From: UBA288 sp050178135
GTDB taxonomy: Archaea; Halobacteriota; Methanomicrobia; Methanomicrobiales; Methanospirillaceae
Direction of reading: 5' to 3'
DNA length: 38,188 nucleotides
Assembly (NCBI GenBank): GCA_050178135.1
Contig: JBFXGJ010000017.1
Span: 1 to 38,188 of the forward strand
Position numbers and translations under genes: made by a program. Shown piece by piece: positions 8,194 through 16,026 of the stretch (position 1 is the stretch's first letter; each line of letters opens with the position of its first letter). The notes beneath the pieces are model-generated. The model was not told where the DNA came from, searched no databases, and saw only the letters and a program-made list of their open reading frames with translations.

Positions 8194-9296
8194 TCGCTCA
8201 CCCCGAACCAGGTCTCCTTCCCGGCCTCGCGCTCCCGCACGAACCGGGCGATGTCGTCGTAGGTGACCTCCTGGCCGCCGAGGCCGGCGATCACCGAGCA
8301 GGGTTCGGTCCTGGTGGTCGAGCGGATCTCGTTGGCGATCACCCCGCCGAAGCCGAACGAGTAGTCGCGATCGATCACCACGACCTCCCTGCCGGCGAGG
8401 TCGAGGGCCGGGAACGGCCGGAACCAGCGCAGGCGCATCGAGCCGGCCTTCATACCCTCGTCCCGGAGGATGTCGATCGCGACCTCCGCCTCCTTGCCGA
8501 GCGTGCCGAGGGAGACGAGGACCACGTCTGCGTCCTCGCACCGGTAGTCCTCGGTCGGGCCGTACGCCCGGCCGAACCGGCGGGCGAACTCGGTCTCGGT
8601 CTCGGTGATCACCTCGCGCGAAGCCCGCATCGATCGCTCCATATCCCAGCGGAACCGGTAATAGACGTCAGGGGCGGTCATCGTCCCGTAACCCCGGGGG
8701 TGCTCCGTGTCAATCGCATGCGGGAGGCTGAAGGGTGGGATGAAGTCCCCGACCTCGACCGTCTCGAGTGACTGGGTGATGTGCGACAGGGTGAAGCCGT
8801 CCAGGTTCACCATCACGGGGAGGAGCACCCGCTTGTCCTCGGCGATCCGGAAGGCCATCAGCGTCGCATCGTAGGCCTCCTGGACCGTGGAGACGAAGAC
8901 CTGGAGCCAGCCGGTGTCGCGCTGGGAGAAGGCGTCCGTGTGTTCAGCCCAGGTGTTCCAGCCCGGCCCGAGCGCACGGTTCACGTTCGCCATCACGACC
9001 GGAGTCCGGGCACCGGCGGCCCAGTGGAGCATCTCGTGCATATAGAGAAGCCCGTGCGACGAGGTCGCCGTGAAGGTCCGGACACCGGCGACGGACGCCC
9101 CGATACAGGCGGCCATCGCGGAGTGCTCTGACTCCACCGGGATGTAGTCGGCGTCGAGCGAGCCGTCGGCGACGTAGTTGGCGAGCTGTTCGACGATCTC
9201 GGTCTGCGGCGTGATCGGGTAGGCGGCGACCACGCCGGGCCGGGCCTCCTTCGCCGCAGCGGCGACGGCCTTGTTCCCGGTCGCAATCGTCAGCAT
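8190..9296 (-). CDS. porA: Pyruvate:ferredoxin oxidoreductase alpha subunit
   Basis: A 368-residue protein with the family start 'TGNKAVAAAAKEARPGVVAAYPITPQTEI' (domain I, substrate pocket) and 'VESEHSAMAACIGASVAGVRTFTATSSHGLLYMHEML', the conserved region around the catalytic site. The C-terminal half is the transketolase C-terminal-like domain ('ADVVLVSLGTLGKEAEVAIDILRDEG...LRWFRPFPA'). It pairs with PorB to convert acetyl-CoA + CO2 + reduced ferredoxin to pyruvate in autotrophic or mixotrophic methanogens. Its ATG overlaps the porB end by 7 bases. Confidence 0.9.
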   Translation of the reverse strand: MLTIATGNKAVAAAAKEARPGVVAAYPITPQTEIVEQLANYVADGSLDADYIPVESEHSAMAACIGASVAGVRTFTATSSHGLLYMHEMLHWAAGARTPVVMANVNRALGPGWNTWAEHTDAFSQRDTGWLQVFVSTVQEAYDATLMAFRIAEDKRVLLPVMVNLDGFTLSHITQSLETVEVGDFIPPFSLPHAIDTEHPRGYGTMTAPDVYYRFRWDMERSMRASREVITETETEFARRFGRAYGPTEDYRCEDADVVLVSLGTLGKEAEVAIDILRDEGMKAGSMRLRWFRPFPALDLAGREVVVIDRDYSFGFGGVIANEIRSTTRTEPCSVIAGLGGQEVTYDDIARFVREREAGKETWFGVSE

Positions 9297-10171
9297 GAGC
9301 CGGCCTCCTCAGCGAGCAGGCGCCGGTGCTGCTGCACCATCGTGGCAAGCAGGGAATCCTGTGCCTCTTTCGAGATCCCCCGGAACCGTCCCTGGACCTT
9401 GAGGTAGTCCTCGATCGGGGCAGGCCGCTTCATGGCGGCCTTCGAGACCGGGTTGATCTTCAGCTGGCCATACTCCCGCTCGTAGAGCACCCAGAGACCG
9501 GTCTTCACGGCCGACTTGCCGACCTCGACTGACCGCTCGGCGGGGTAGCGCCAACCGGGCGGGCAGGGGCTGAGCAGGTGGATGAACTTCGGGCCGGGGA
9601 CCGAGATGGCCTTCTTCACCTTGGCGTAAAGGTCCTGGGGATAGGCGGCGCAGGCAGTGGCCATGTACGGGATGCCGTGGGCGGCCACGATCCGGTCGAT
9701 GTCCTTCTTCGTGTCGGTCTTACCGGCCGGCGTCGTGGTTGTCACCGCGCCGATCGGGGTCGCGCCCGAGCGCTGCATACCCGTGTTGCCGTACGCCTCG
9801 TTGTCGTAGCAGATGTAGAGGAAGTCCGTGCCCCGTTCGAGCGCGCCCGAGAGGGCCTGGATGCCGATGTCGACCGTGCCGCCGTCGCCGGCGTAGCAGA
9901 TCACGTTCGTCGAGCGGCCCAGGCGACGGAACGCGGCAGCCATCCCGGAGGCGGTGGCGGCCGCAGCGGCGAAGGCGATGTTGTAGACGGTGACGTTCAT
10001 CGCGGTGGCCGGATAGACTCCCTGGAGGACAGCCGTGCAGCAGGCCGGCACGACGAGGACCGTGTCGGGCCCTGCCGCCTTCAGGACGTAGCGCAAAGAG
10101 AGCGAGGAGGTGCAGCCGGCGCACGCGGTGGTGCACTTGTGGATGTACTCCTCGGAGGGGAGTGGATTCAT
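9290..10171 (-). CDS. porB: Pyruvate:ferredoxin oxidoreductase beta subunit (TPP-binding)
   Basis: A protein of about 293 residues. Cysteines near residues 13, 17, 20 and in 'PACCTAVLQG' are candidates for its [4Fe-4S] cluster. The TPP motif runs from 'GDGGTVDIGIQALSGA' to 'YDNEAYGNTG', and the downstream 'QRSGATPIGAVTTTTPAGK', 'HLLSPCPPGW' and 'LYEREYGQLKINP' match the pattern of methanogen PorB, which is why Por is preferred over Vor/Kor. Start at 10171 (ATG) or the GTG at 10174; no clear ribosome site, and a box A at 10203-10210 implies a very short leader. First gene of porBACD, which differs from the porCDAB order known from methanococci. Confidence 0.87.
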   Translation of the reverse strand: MNPLPSEEYIHKCTTACAGCTSSLSLRYVLKAAGPDTVLVVPACCTAVLQGVYPATAMNVTVYNIAFAAAAATASGMAAAFRRLGRSTNVICYAGDGGTVDIGIQALSGALERGTDFLYICYDNEAYGNTGMQRSGATPIGAVTTTTPAGKTDTKKDIDRIVAAHGIPYMATACAAYPQDLYAKVKKAISVPGPKFIHLLSPCPPGWRYPAERSVEVGKSAVKTGLWVLYEREYGQLKINPVSKAAMKRPAPIEDYLKVQGRFRGISKEAQDSLLATMVQQHRRLLAEEAGSC

Positions 10172-10184
10172 CACGATTCATCAC
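10165..10184 (-). repeat. 10-bp tandem duplication over the porB start codon
   Basis: The minus-strand unit GTGATGAATC occurs twice without a gap. It duplicates the GTG/ATG start pair: the pair at 10174/10171 is in the porB frame, the one at 10184/10181 is shifted by 10 bases and out of frame. Translation starting at the outer pair would abort or read the wrong frame, so the duplication may tune porB initiation or be a simple slippage event. Confidence 0.8.
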
Positions 10185-10202
10185 AAGATTGGGTGCCCCC
10201 AC

Positions 10203-10235
10203 TCTTAAACGTGCGGCCCCGGCACAACCCTTATG
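10203..10235. promoter_or_regulatory. Divergent promoters of porB and the Pro-rich membrane protein gene
   Basis: On the minus strand GTTTAAGA (10210-10203) lies about 32-39 bases before the porB ATG. On the plus strand CCCTTATGC (about 10227-10235) lies about 25-33 bases before the ATG at 10260, which would make that mRNA nearly leaderless. Both fit archaeal box A placement. Confidence 0.45.
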
Positions 10236-10259
10236 CCCGGGTGCTTCGAGATCACTGCC

Positions 10260-10883
10260 ATGAGCGAAGAGGACCTGTTCTTCGAGATACCCGGGGAACA
10301 ACCCCCCGCTCCCCCGATACCGGAGGAGAAGACGCCACCCCCAACCGCCCCGGCGACGGTCACTCACCCGACGCCTCGCCCGCCGCCGCCGTCGACACCT
10401 CCCACGGCGCACCCCCGGCGGCGTAACTGGCGCCTTACCCTCGCCCTCACAGGGATCGGCCTGGTCCTCCTCATCGCCATCCTCGCCGTCCTGACCTTCT
10501 CGGTCGTGATCGCCCCGTCTTCGGGGGCAACGAGTTATCCCTACACCGTCACCTACGACGTGGTCTTCCCGCACGGCGAACAGGTCCAGATCGGCAACAT
10601 CTCGATCGTTGCGATCCCCTATCCCGACCGCGTCAGTCTTTCGGTTGATAAGGTACCGTACGAGATCCGTCTCAACGAGACGCGGCAGATCACGGCGAAG
10701 CACGGGACCGTCACCCTGCTCGGCGTCGCGCTCCTCTCCTTCGACTTCACCCTGGACGCGGAGTACCGGGGGATGACCGGGAGCGACGCCACCTTCCGCC
10801 TCGCCGTCCGTACCTCGGACCAGATCCCGAAGTTCATGATCGATCGGCTCCTGCCGGCCGACGTCCAGGCCCGCCCGGCCTGA
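10260..10883 (+). CDS. Single-pass membrane protein with Pro-rich cytoplasmic N-terminus; function unknown
   Basis: A 207-residue protein. Residues 1-55 are acidic then very Pro-rich ('PPPTAPATVTHPTPRPPPP'), residues 58-84 form one membrane helix after a basic 'HPRRRNWR' (inside-positive), and residues 90-207 are a beta-rich outer domain ('YPYTVTYDVVFPHGEQVQIGNISIVAI'), resembling the LEA-type (water-stress) beta-sandwich of small anchored archaeal proteins, though I cannot confirm it. The ATG at 10260 was preferred over the one at 10233 because of the box A spacing and acidic start. It is convergent with truA, the two ends abutting at 10883/10884. Confidence 0.65.
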   Translation: MSEEDLFFEIPGEQPPAPPIPEEKTPPPTAPATVTHPTPRPPPPSTPPTAHPRRRNWRLTLALTGIGLVLLIAILAVLTFSVVIAPSSGATSYPYTVTYDVVFPHGEQVQIGNISIVAIPYPDRVSLSVDKVPYEIRLNETRQITAKHGTVTLLGVALLSFDFTLDAEYRGMTGSDATFRLAVRTSDQIPKFMIDRLLPADVQARPA

Positions 10884-11672
10884 TCAGTCGTCCTGGAGCC
10901 GGGCGGCGAGTTCAGCCTGCACGCGATGGGCGTTCGCCGCTCTCGACAGGAAGAGGTCATGACGCTCCCCCTTCGAGACCGGGGTGAATGCGAACCCGGT
11001 CTCGACCTCCCAGAGGACAAGTCCGGCGGCGGGGGCCGCGGGGGGGTTGCGCCGGCACGTGCCAGAAAGGAGGTCGTCGACCAGATCTTCGCCCTCTTCG
11101 TGTCGCCCGATCGCCTCGAGCACGGCGGCCATGCACCGGACCTGGTGCCAGAGGTAACTCCATGCCGTGATCTCGAAGACGGCCCCCTCGTCGCCGTCGA
11201 AAACCTGCGAGGAGAAGACCCGGCGGACCGGGTTCTTCGAGCGGGCCCGGCAGAGGCGTGAGAAGTCATGGTCGCCCACGAGTCGTGCCGCCGCCCGGTC
11301 CATCACCGCCCGATCAAGGCTCGGGTCGGCAAAGAAGTAGCGATAGGTTCGGCGTCGGACATCATGCCGGGGGTGCCAGAGGTCGTGGACGGGCGCGACC
11401 CCGGTGAGCCAGATCTCCGGCGGTAGGGCCCGGTTCAGGATGGCCCCGACCCGCTCAGGGTGGTCGGTCGTGAGTGCGCCGACCTGGGCACGGGCGTGTA
11501 CTCCGCGGTCCGTCCGGCCCGAGAGCAAGAACCCGGCTCTCTGCGGGTCCGTAAAGATCTTTGTCTGCTGGCAGGCGCGGATGAACTCCCCCTCGACCGT
11601 GTAGAAACCGGGCTGACGCTGGGACCCGGCAAACCCGGCCCCCCACCAGCCGAGCTGGAATGCGACCCTCAT
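10884..11672 (-). CDS. truA: tRNA pseudouridine(38-40) synthase TruA
   Basis: A 262-residue RNA-modifying enzyme converting U38-U40 of tRNA anticodon arms to pseudouridine. The catalytic motif SGRTDRGVHA is at residues 51-60, with Asp55 the nucleophile. Other family marks are 'RRRTYRYFF', 'LVGDHDFSRLCRA' and 'SYLWHQVRCMAAVLEAIGR'. The ATG at 11672 overlaps the PHP gene stop (ATGA), giving the standard N-terminus 'MRVAFQLGWWGAGFAGSQRQ'; the open frame further upstream is a shadow. It is the second gene of a two-gene operon. Confidence 0.93.
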   Translation of the reverse strand: MRVAFQLGWWGAGFAGSQRQPGFYTVEGEFIRACQQTKIFTDPQRAGFLLSGRTDRGVHARAQVGALTTDHPERVGAILNRALPPEIWLTGVAPVHDLWHPRHDVRRRTYRYFFADPSLDRAVMDRAAARLVGDHDFSRLCRARSKNPVRRVFSSQVFDGDEGAVFEITAWSYLWHQVRCMAAVLEAIGRHEEGEDLVDDLLSGTCRRNPPAAPAAGLVLWEVETGFAFTPVSKGERHDLFLSRAANAHRVQAELAARLQDD

Positions 11673-12337
11673 ATCTTGACGCGGTGACGGACCCGCCGCC
11701 AGGTGGAGCGGAGCGACTGGCCTGTGTAACTGCGAAGAGGTGTCATCTTCCCCGAGGGGGAGCACCGCCCCTCGCGGATCGCTCCGAGGATCGCCTCGAC
11801 CGTCGGCTCGGCATCGACGAGCGTCCTGCCGTACCCGACCCACCGTGCGTGGTGGGCATCCGAGCCTCCGACTGCCGACCGGCCGAGGCGTGCGGCCTTC
11901 CGGGCCGCCTTCCGGTTTGCCGACCCGACGATGTAGCGGCTGTTGAAGACCTCGACCGCGTCGACAGCGCGGAGCGCCTCCTGCTCGCGAAGGCCGACCG
12001 CGTGGCGAAACCGGTGGAATGGATGGGGCAGGATGGCGATCCCGCCGAGGCGGTGGACCAGGTCGATCGTCTCGAGCACGTCTCTCCTGGCCGGGACCAG
12101 TTCAGTCACGCCGAGCGCGAGCAGGTGGCCCTGCGCAGTGCTGACCTCGATACCCGGGATCACGAGCACGCCTGTCCGGGGGAGACCGGCCGCATACCGT
12201 ACCCCTTCGAGGGTGTCATGGTCGGTCAGGGCGATAGCGTCGAGACCGACGGCCGCCGCTCGTTCCAGGATCGCTTCGACCGACGATTCACCGTCCTTCG
12301 AGAAGCGAGTGTGTACGTGCAGGTCGCAGGTTAGCAT
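11669..12337 (-). CDS. PHP-domain metal-dependent phosphoesterase
   Basis: A 222-residue PHP-fold hydrolase. Metal-ligand motifs are complete: 'DLHVHTRFS' (motif I, residues 5-13), 'ALTDHDT' (residues 36-42), 'IPGIEVS' with the bridging Glu, 'LPHPFHR' and 'GGSDAHHARWVG' near the C-terminus. This is the YciV/TrpH-type (5'-3' oligonucleotide or nucleoside bisphosphate phosphatase) branch of PHP proteins. Its pairing with truA suggests an RNA or nucleotide role, but that is inference. A box A-like GATAAAGTA just upstream of the ATG suggests a short-leader or leaderless mRNA. Confidence 0.85.
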   Translation of the reverse strand: MLTCDLHVHTRFSKDGESSVEAILERAAAVGLDAIALTDHDTLEGVRYAAGLPRTGVLVIPGIEVSTAQGHLLALGVTELVPARRDVLETIDLVHRLGGIAILPHPFHRFRHAVGLREQEALRAVDAVEVFNSRYIVGSANRKAARKAARLGRSAVGGSDAHHARWVGYGRTLVDAEPTVEAILGAIREGRCSPSGKMTPLRSYTGQSLRSTWRRVRHRVKI

Positions 12338-12379
12338 GACCAGGTTACTTTATCTCCTGGGGCCTATTAAGGAGCACTG

Positions 12380-13792
12380 ATGGCGATCCTCTTTCCCACG
12401 GGGGCTGCGACCGAGACGGCCGTCCGTGCCGCCGTTGCAGGCCTCGACGCCGACGTCGTGGTGACCGGCGAGATCGCATCTTTCCTGACTCCGCGCCAGC
12501 TCCGCGACCTCCTCGTCGCCGGGTCGTACGACTACGCGGTGGTCTCCGGGATGTGTACCGCCTCGTTTGCCGCAGTTGAGAAAGAGACCGGGGTCCCGGT
12601 GATCCGCGGCCCGCGGCACGCGGCCGACCTCCCCCTGATGGTCTCCCATCTCGGCCGGATCGAGTTCTCGCGGGACGTGCCGGCCGACGAACTGCTCCGG
12701 CACCTCCGGCTCGAGGACGCATACCGGAAGGTCCGTTCGATCGAGAAGAACGCAGAGTGGGACCTTCTGGTCCGGGGCGTGAAGGTGGGCGGCACCTCCC
12801 GGATCAAGGTGCTGGCCGAACTGATGGACGCCCACCGCCGGCCCGACCTCGCCGGGGACGTGGAGCGGGCATTCCAGGCGGGTGCCGACATCGTGGACCT
12901 CGGGTTCGGGTTCGACGCCGAGGCATGCGACGTCGCTCGCTGCTTTGCCGAACTCGAGGGGATCAACGGACCGCTCGCTGTCGACACCCAGGATCCGGCC
13001 CTGATCGCGGCCGCCCTCTTCCGGGCCGACTTCGTCCTCTCGCTCCAGGAGGAGAACATCCCCGTGATCGGCCGCGCGGTCGCCGAGTCGGGTGCAGTGG
13101 CCGTGGTCGTGCCCCGGTATCGCTCGCTCGAGGCGAACCTCGCCGCCGCCCGGGAGGCGGGGTGCGAGGCCCTGATCGCCGACCCCCTGGTCCAGCCGGT
13201 CGGCTCCGGACTGGTCCGCTCGCTCGCCGAGTTTCACGACCATGGCCTCCCCCTCTTCTTCGGTGCCGGCAACGTGGTCGAACTCCTTGACGCCGACTCG
13301 CCGGGCGCCCAGGCCCTCCTTGCCGGCATGGCCCAGGAGGTCGGCGCCGCCGTTATCTTTACGGCCGAACACTCGGACAAGACCCGGGGCGCGATCGCCG
13401 AGATGCGCCGGGCCACCGAGATGATGGTCCTGACCCGTTGCCGGCCGTACCCGAAGGACCTGGGGATCGATCTCCTGGTCCTCAAGGAGAAACGCCGTCG
13501 CCGCGAGCCTCCGCTCGTCTATGGTACCACCATAGTCGCCAGGCCGGCAGCTGACGAGATCGAGTACGACCCGAGAGGCAACCTCCGGATCGGGATCGAG
13601 GACGACCTGATCGTGGCGGTTCACAACGGCGTCGCGGTACGGGGACGCCGGTGGCAGGACGTCTTCGCGACGCTGATCGAACAGGGCCGCGTGTCGCGAC
13701 TCGATCACGCGGCCTACCTTGGCGCCGAACTGTTCAAGGCAGAGCTCGCGATACGCTTCGGGCGGTCGTTCGAGCAGGACGGGCCGTTCTAG
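12380..13792 (+). CDS. Dihydropteroate synthase-related protein (MJ0107-like)
   Basis: A 470-residue protein of the archaeal/methanogen family TIGR00284. The N-terminal ~130 residues are the family-specific domain; the centre (about 135-340) is a TIM barrel resembling DHPS and methyltetrahydrofolate-binding proteins ('KVLAELMDAH...ADIVDLGFGFDAEACDVARCF', 'GPLAVDTQDPALIAAAL', 'VLSLQEENIPVIGRA', 'LIADPLVQPVGSGLVRSLAEF'), and a C-terminal ~130-residue domain follows. A role in tetrahydromethanopterin synthesis has been suggested for the family, since methanogens lack an ordinary DHPS step with p-aminobenzoate; this is not settled. Start: ATG with AAGGAG 6 bases upstream. It is divergent from the PHP-truA operon. 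Confidence 0.85.
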   Translation: MAILFPTGAATETAVRAAVAGLDADVVVTGEIASFLTPRQLRDLLVAGSYDYAVVSGMCTASFAAVEKETGVPVIRGPRHAADLPLMVSHLGRIEFSRDVPADELLRHLRLEDAYRKVRSIEKNAEWDLLVRGVKVGGTSRIKVLAELMDAHRRPDLAGDVERAFQAGADIVDLGFGFDAEACDVARCFAELEGINGPLAVDTQDPALIAAALFRADFVLSLQEENIPVIGRAVAESGAVAVVVPRYRSLEANLAAAREAGCEALIADPLVQPVGSGLVRSLAEFHDHGLPLFFGAGNVVELLDADSPGAQALLAGMAQEVGAAVIFTAEHSDKTRGAIAEMRRATEMMVLTRCRPYPKDLGIDLLVLKEKRRRREPPLVYGTTIVARPAADEIEYDPRGNLRIGIEDDLIVAVHNGVAVRGRRWQDVFATLIEQGRVSRLDHAAYLGAELFKAELAIRFGRSFEQDGPF

Positions 13793-13839
13793 GGCCGAAA
13801 CGATCAGGCTGGCCGGCCCCGGAATGGGAGTGGAACACC

Positions 13840-14019
13840 ATTATTATCTCTTATGGGTCCTTTTCGGATCAAAGGGGATTTTATTGAATCATAGGGTACT
13901 GAAAGGGATATTATACCAGTCACCTGGAACAAAGGGACCATAAAATTCATACGTGTCGGGGTTATTGTAGCGTCATCCAGCAGGGTGACAAGGCCCTGTG
14001 ATGGAGACAGGAGCTTTGA
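13840..14019 (+). promoter_or_regulatory. AT-rich leader/promoter region with three ~30-bp-spaced direct repeats, upstream of the rubredoxin gene
   Basis: This is the most AT-rich stretch in the window. AAAGGG motifs followed by an AT-rich hexamer occur at 13871, 13902 and 13931 (spacing 31 and 29, about three helical turns). The second is fused to a good box A, ATATTATACC (13909-13918), which would start transcription around 13940 and leave an ~80-base leader. An imperfect inverted pair (TATGGGTCCTTTT at 13850-13862 against the complement of CAAAGGGACCATA at 13930-13942) brackets the repeats. GGAG at 14010-14013 is the likely ribosome site. Confidence 0.5.
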
Positions 14020-14376
14020 ATGGTTAAGCATCGAGCCTACATCTGCGACGCCTGCGGGTACATTTACGACCCGGAACGCGGTGAGCCGAAGAACGGGATC
14101 CCGCCAGGGACGCCGTTCGAAGACCTCCCCGAGACCTACACCTGCCCCGTCTGCGGCAAGGCGAACATCGGCAGGTCAGGATTCAGGGCACTCGAGGCCG
14201 CATCCGGTCGCTACCGCTGCCTCGCGTGCGGGTATATCTACAGCCCCGAGCGTGGCGAACCGAAGAACGGGATCTCGCCGGGAACGTCGTTCGAGGACCT
14301 CCCCGAGAGCTATGTCTGCCCTGTCTGCGGGGTGTACGCCAGGGTGGGGAAGAGCGCATTCGTGGCGACCGAGTGA
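14020..14376 (+). CDS. Tandem (two-domain) rubredoxin
   Basis: A 118-residue electron carrier with two rubredoxin domains, each binding one Fe with four Cys: C9/C12 + C42/C45 and C67/C70 + C100/C103. The domains are exactly 58 residues apart and share 'CGYIY-PERGEPKNGI-PGT-FEDLPE-Y-CPVCG', so they arose by recent duplication. Single rubredoxins pass electrons to flavodiiron proteins, rubrerythrin or superoxide reductase in oxygen defence; a flavin reductase is present further along (27341-27931) but is not linked. Start set at the ATG with GGAG 6 bases ahead. The long AT-rich upstream region suggests regulated expression. Confidence 0.93.
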   Translation: MVKHRAYICDACGYIYDPERGEPKNGIPPGTPFEDLPETYTCPVCGKANIGRSGFRALEAASGRYRCLACGYIYSPERGEPKNGISPGTSFEDLPESYVCPVCGVYARVGKSAFVATE

Positions 14377-14465
14377 TCGGGTTCTCCCCGACCTCCCTCT
14401 TCCGGCCTGCGGAGGGCTCCCTCCGTGCGCCCAGCTTTTTGTAGCGGCGTGCCGCACACTCCTGT

Positions 14466-14693
14466 ATGCCCACCGACCCCACCGTCCGCGCTATCCGCCG
14501 TGAGACGGTGACCGTCGGCGTCGCTGTTGTCCTCTCCTTCTCTGTCGTGGGGTTCGTGAACACCACGTACCTTCACCTGGAGGGCTTCTGGAGGTACGCC
14601 CTCTGGTTCGGACTGGGTATGGTGCTGATCGTCGTCCTCGTGACGGTGCTTTCGCTCGCCGGACGGCTCCTTCTTGGGCCGGAAAAAGAGTAG
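14466..14693 (+). CDS. Small two-helix membrane protein, unknown function
   Basis: A 75-residue protein with a short charged N-terminus and two hydrophobic helices (about residues 15-32 'TVGVAVVLSFSVVGFVNT' and 44-68 'ALWFGLGMVLIVVLVTVLSLAGRLLL'), ending in GPEKE. The frame, the in-frame stop 4 bases before the convergent glnA stop, and a TATA-like 'gctttttg' about 30 bases upstream support it as a real gene, probably leaderless. No family recognised. Confidence 0.6.
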   Translation: MPTDPTVRAIRRETVTVGVAVVLSFSVVGFVNTTYLHLEGFWRYALWFGLGMVLIVVLVTVLSLAGRLLLGPEKE

Positions 14694-14699
14694 GTTTTT
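14683..14699. terminator. Shared T-run terminator between the small membrane gene and glnA
   Basis: TTTTT at 14695-14699 on the plus strand follows the small gene directly, and AAAAA at 14683-14687 gives TTTTT on the minus strand just past the glnA stop. The two convergent stop codons are only four bases apart. Confidence 0.45.
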
Positions 14700-16026
14700 A
14701 GAAGTTCTTCAGGTAGCGCTCGTGCTCCCAGGGGTGAACACACATCCGGAACGAGTCCCACTCCGCGCAGGTGAGGGCGTCGAGGCCCGATACCACGTGG
14801 CTGCCGAGGGTGTTCCGTATCACGTCGTCGGCGAGCATCGCCTGGTGAGCGGAGTTGAGGTTGTCGGGCAGCATCTCGATCCCCAGTGCCTTCCGCTCGG
14901 TCTCATCCAGGTGGTAGATGTTGACGTCGGTCGACTCCCCGGGGTCGATCCGGTTCCGGATGCCGTCGAGGCCGGCGGCGAGCATCGCCGCGAAGGTGAG
15001 GTAGGGGTTACACATCGGGTCGGGCGACCTGAACTCGGCGCGCGTCGAGTTGCCGCGGGCGGCAGGGACACGGACCAGCGCTGAGCGGTTCGCATTCGAC
15101 CAGGAGATGTAGACGGGTGCCTCGTACCCCGGCACGAGCCGCTTGTAGGAGTTGATCGTCGGGTTCGCGACCCGCGTGATGGCGGGGGCATGCTTGAGGA
15201 GACCGCCGATCCAGTGGAGACAGGTCTCGGAGAGCCCGAACTCGCCGTCGGGGTCGTAGAACGAGTTCTTGCCGTCCTTCGCGAGCGAACCGTGGGTGTG
15301 CATCCCGCTCCCGCTGATCCCGGCGATCGGCTTGGCCATGAAGGTCGCATGGAGGTCTGCGCGGAGCGCGATCGCCTTGGTTGCGAACTTGAAGGTGATG
15401 ACCCGGTCGGCGGTGGTGAGGGCGTCGGCGTACTTGAAGTCGATCTCGTGCTGGGATTCGGCCACCTCGTGGTGGCTCGCCTCGATGTCGAAGCCCATGT
15501 CCGTGAGGGCGAGGACGATCTGCCGGCGCACGTCCTCGGCGGAGTCGTTGGGGGCGAGGTCGAAGTAGCCGCCGTGGTCGACGAACTCCGTCGAGGGCAG
15601 ACCGTTCTTCATCGCGAAGAGGAAGAACTCGAGTTCAGGGCCCGTGTTGAAGGTATACCCCATCTCCGCCGCCTCGGCGATCGTCTTCCGGAGGATATAC
15701 CGGGGGTCGCCCTCGAACGGCTTGCCGCCGTAGGTCTCAAGGTCGCAGATGAACCGGCCAACACGCCCGTTCTCGGGCCGCCAGGGCAGGATCGAGTAGG
15801 TGCTGGGGTCGGGCTTGAGGAGCATGTCCGACTCCTCGATCCGACAGAAGCCCTCGATCGAGGACCCGTCGAACCAGATCCCCTCGGTCAGGGCTTTCTC
15901 GGCCTGGGCCGCTGGGATCGCAACGTTCTTTGGCAGCCCCTGGATATCGGAGAACTGGAGCCTGATGAACCGCACCAGGTCCGCGTCGATCCGCTCCAGC
16001 AGCTCTGACACGATGTCGGTCGACAT
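14698..16026 (-). CDS. glnA: Glutamine synthetase, type I (GSI-alpha)
   Basis: A 442-residue enzyme making glutamine from glutamate, ammonium and ATP. Visible motifs: 'WFDGSSIEGF' (residues 51-60), 'GPELEFFLF' (metal Glu), 'EVAESQHEIDFKYADALTTAD', the ATP-binding 'KPIAGISGSGMHTHGSL' and the substrate loop 'NPTINSYKRLVPGYEAP' followed by 'RVPAARGNSTRAEFRSPDP'. The length and lack of the adenylylated Tyr loop mark the GSI-alpha group, which is feedback-controlled, not adenylylated. The start at 16026 follows a strong box A at 16053-16060 with almost no leader. It is divergent from the glutamate synthase operon, so the two halves of GS/GOGAT share one control region. Confidence 0.96.
   Translation of the reverse strand: MSTDIVSELLERIDADLVRFIRLQFSDIQGLPKNVAIPAAQAEKALTEGIWFDGSSIEGFCRIEESDMLLKPDPSTYSILPWRPENGRVGRFICDLETYGGKPFEGDPRYILRKTIAEAAEMGYTFNTGPELEFFLFAMKNGLPSTEFVDHGGYFDLAPNDSAEDVRRQIVLALTDMGFDIEASHHEVAESQHEIDFKYADALTTADRVITFKFATKAIALRADLHATFMAKPIAGISGSGMHTHGSLAKDGKNSFYDPDGEFGLSETCLHWIGGLLKHAPAITRVANPTINSYKRLVPGYEAPVYISWSNANRSALVRVPAARGNSTRAEFRSPDPMCNPYLTFAAMLAAGLDGIRNRIDPGESTDVNIYHLDETERKALGIEMLPDNLNSAHQAMLADDVIRNTLGSHVVSGLDALTCAEWDSFRMCVHPWEHERYLKNF

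Noticed and set aside
12350..13708. 452-residue open frame on the minus strand
   Set aside because: Antisense shadow of the DHPS-related gene, caused by high GC; no motif is recognisable.
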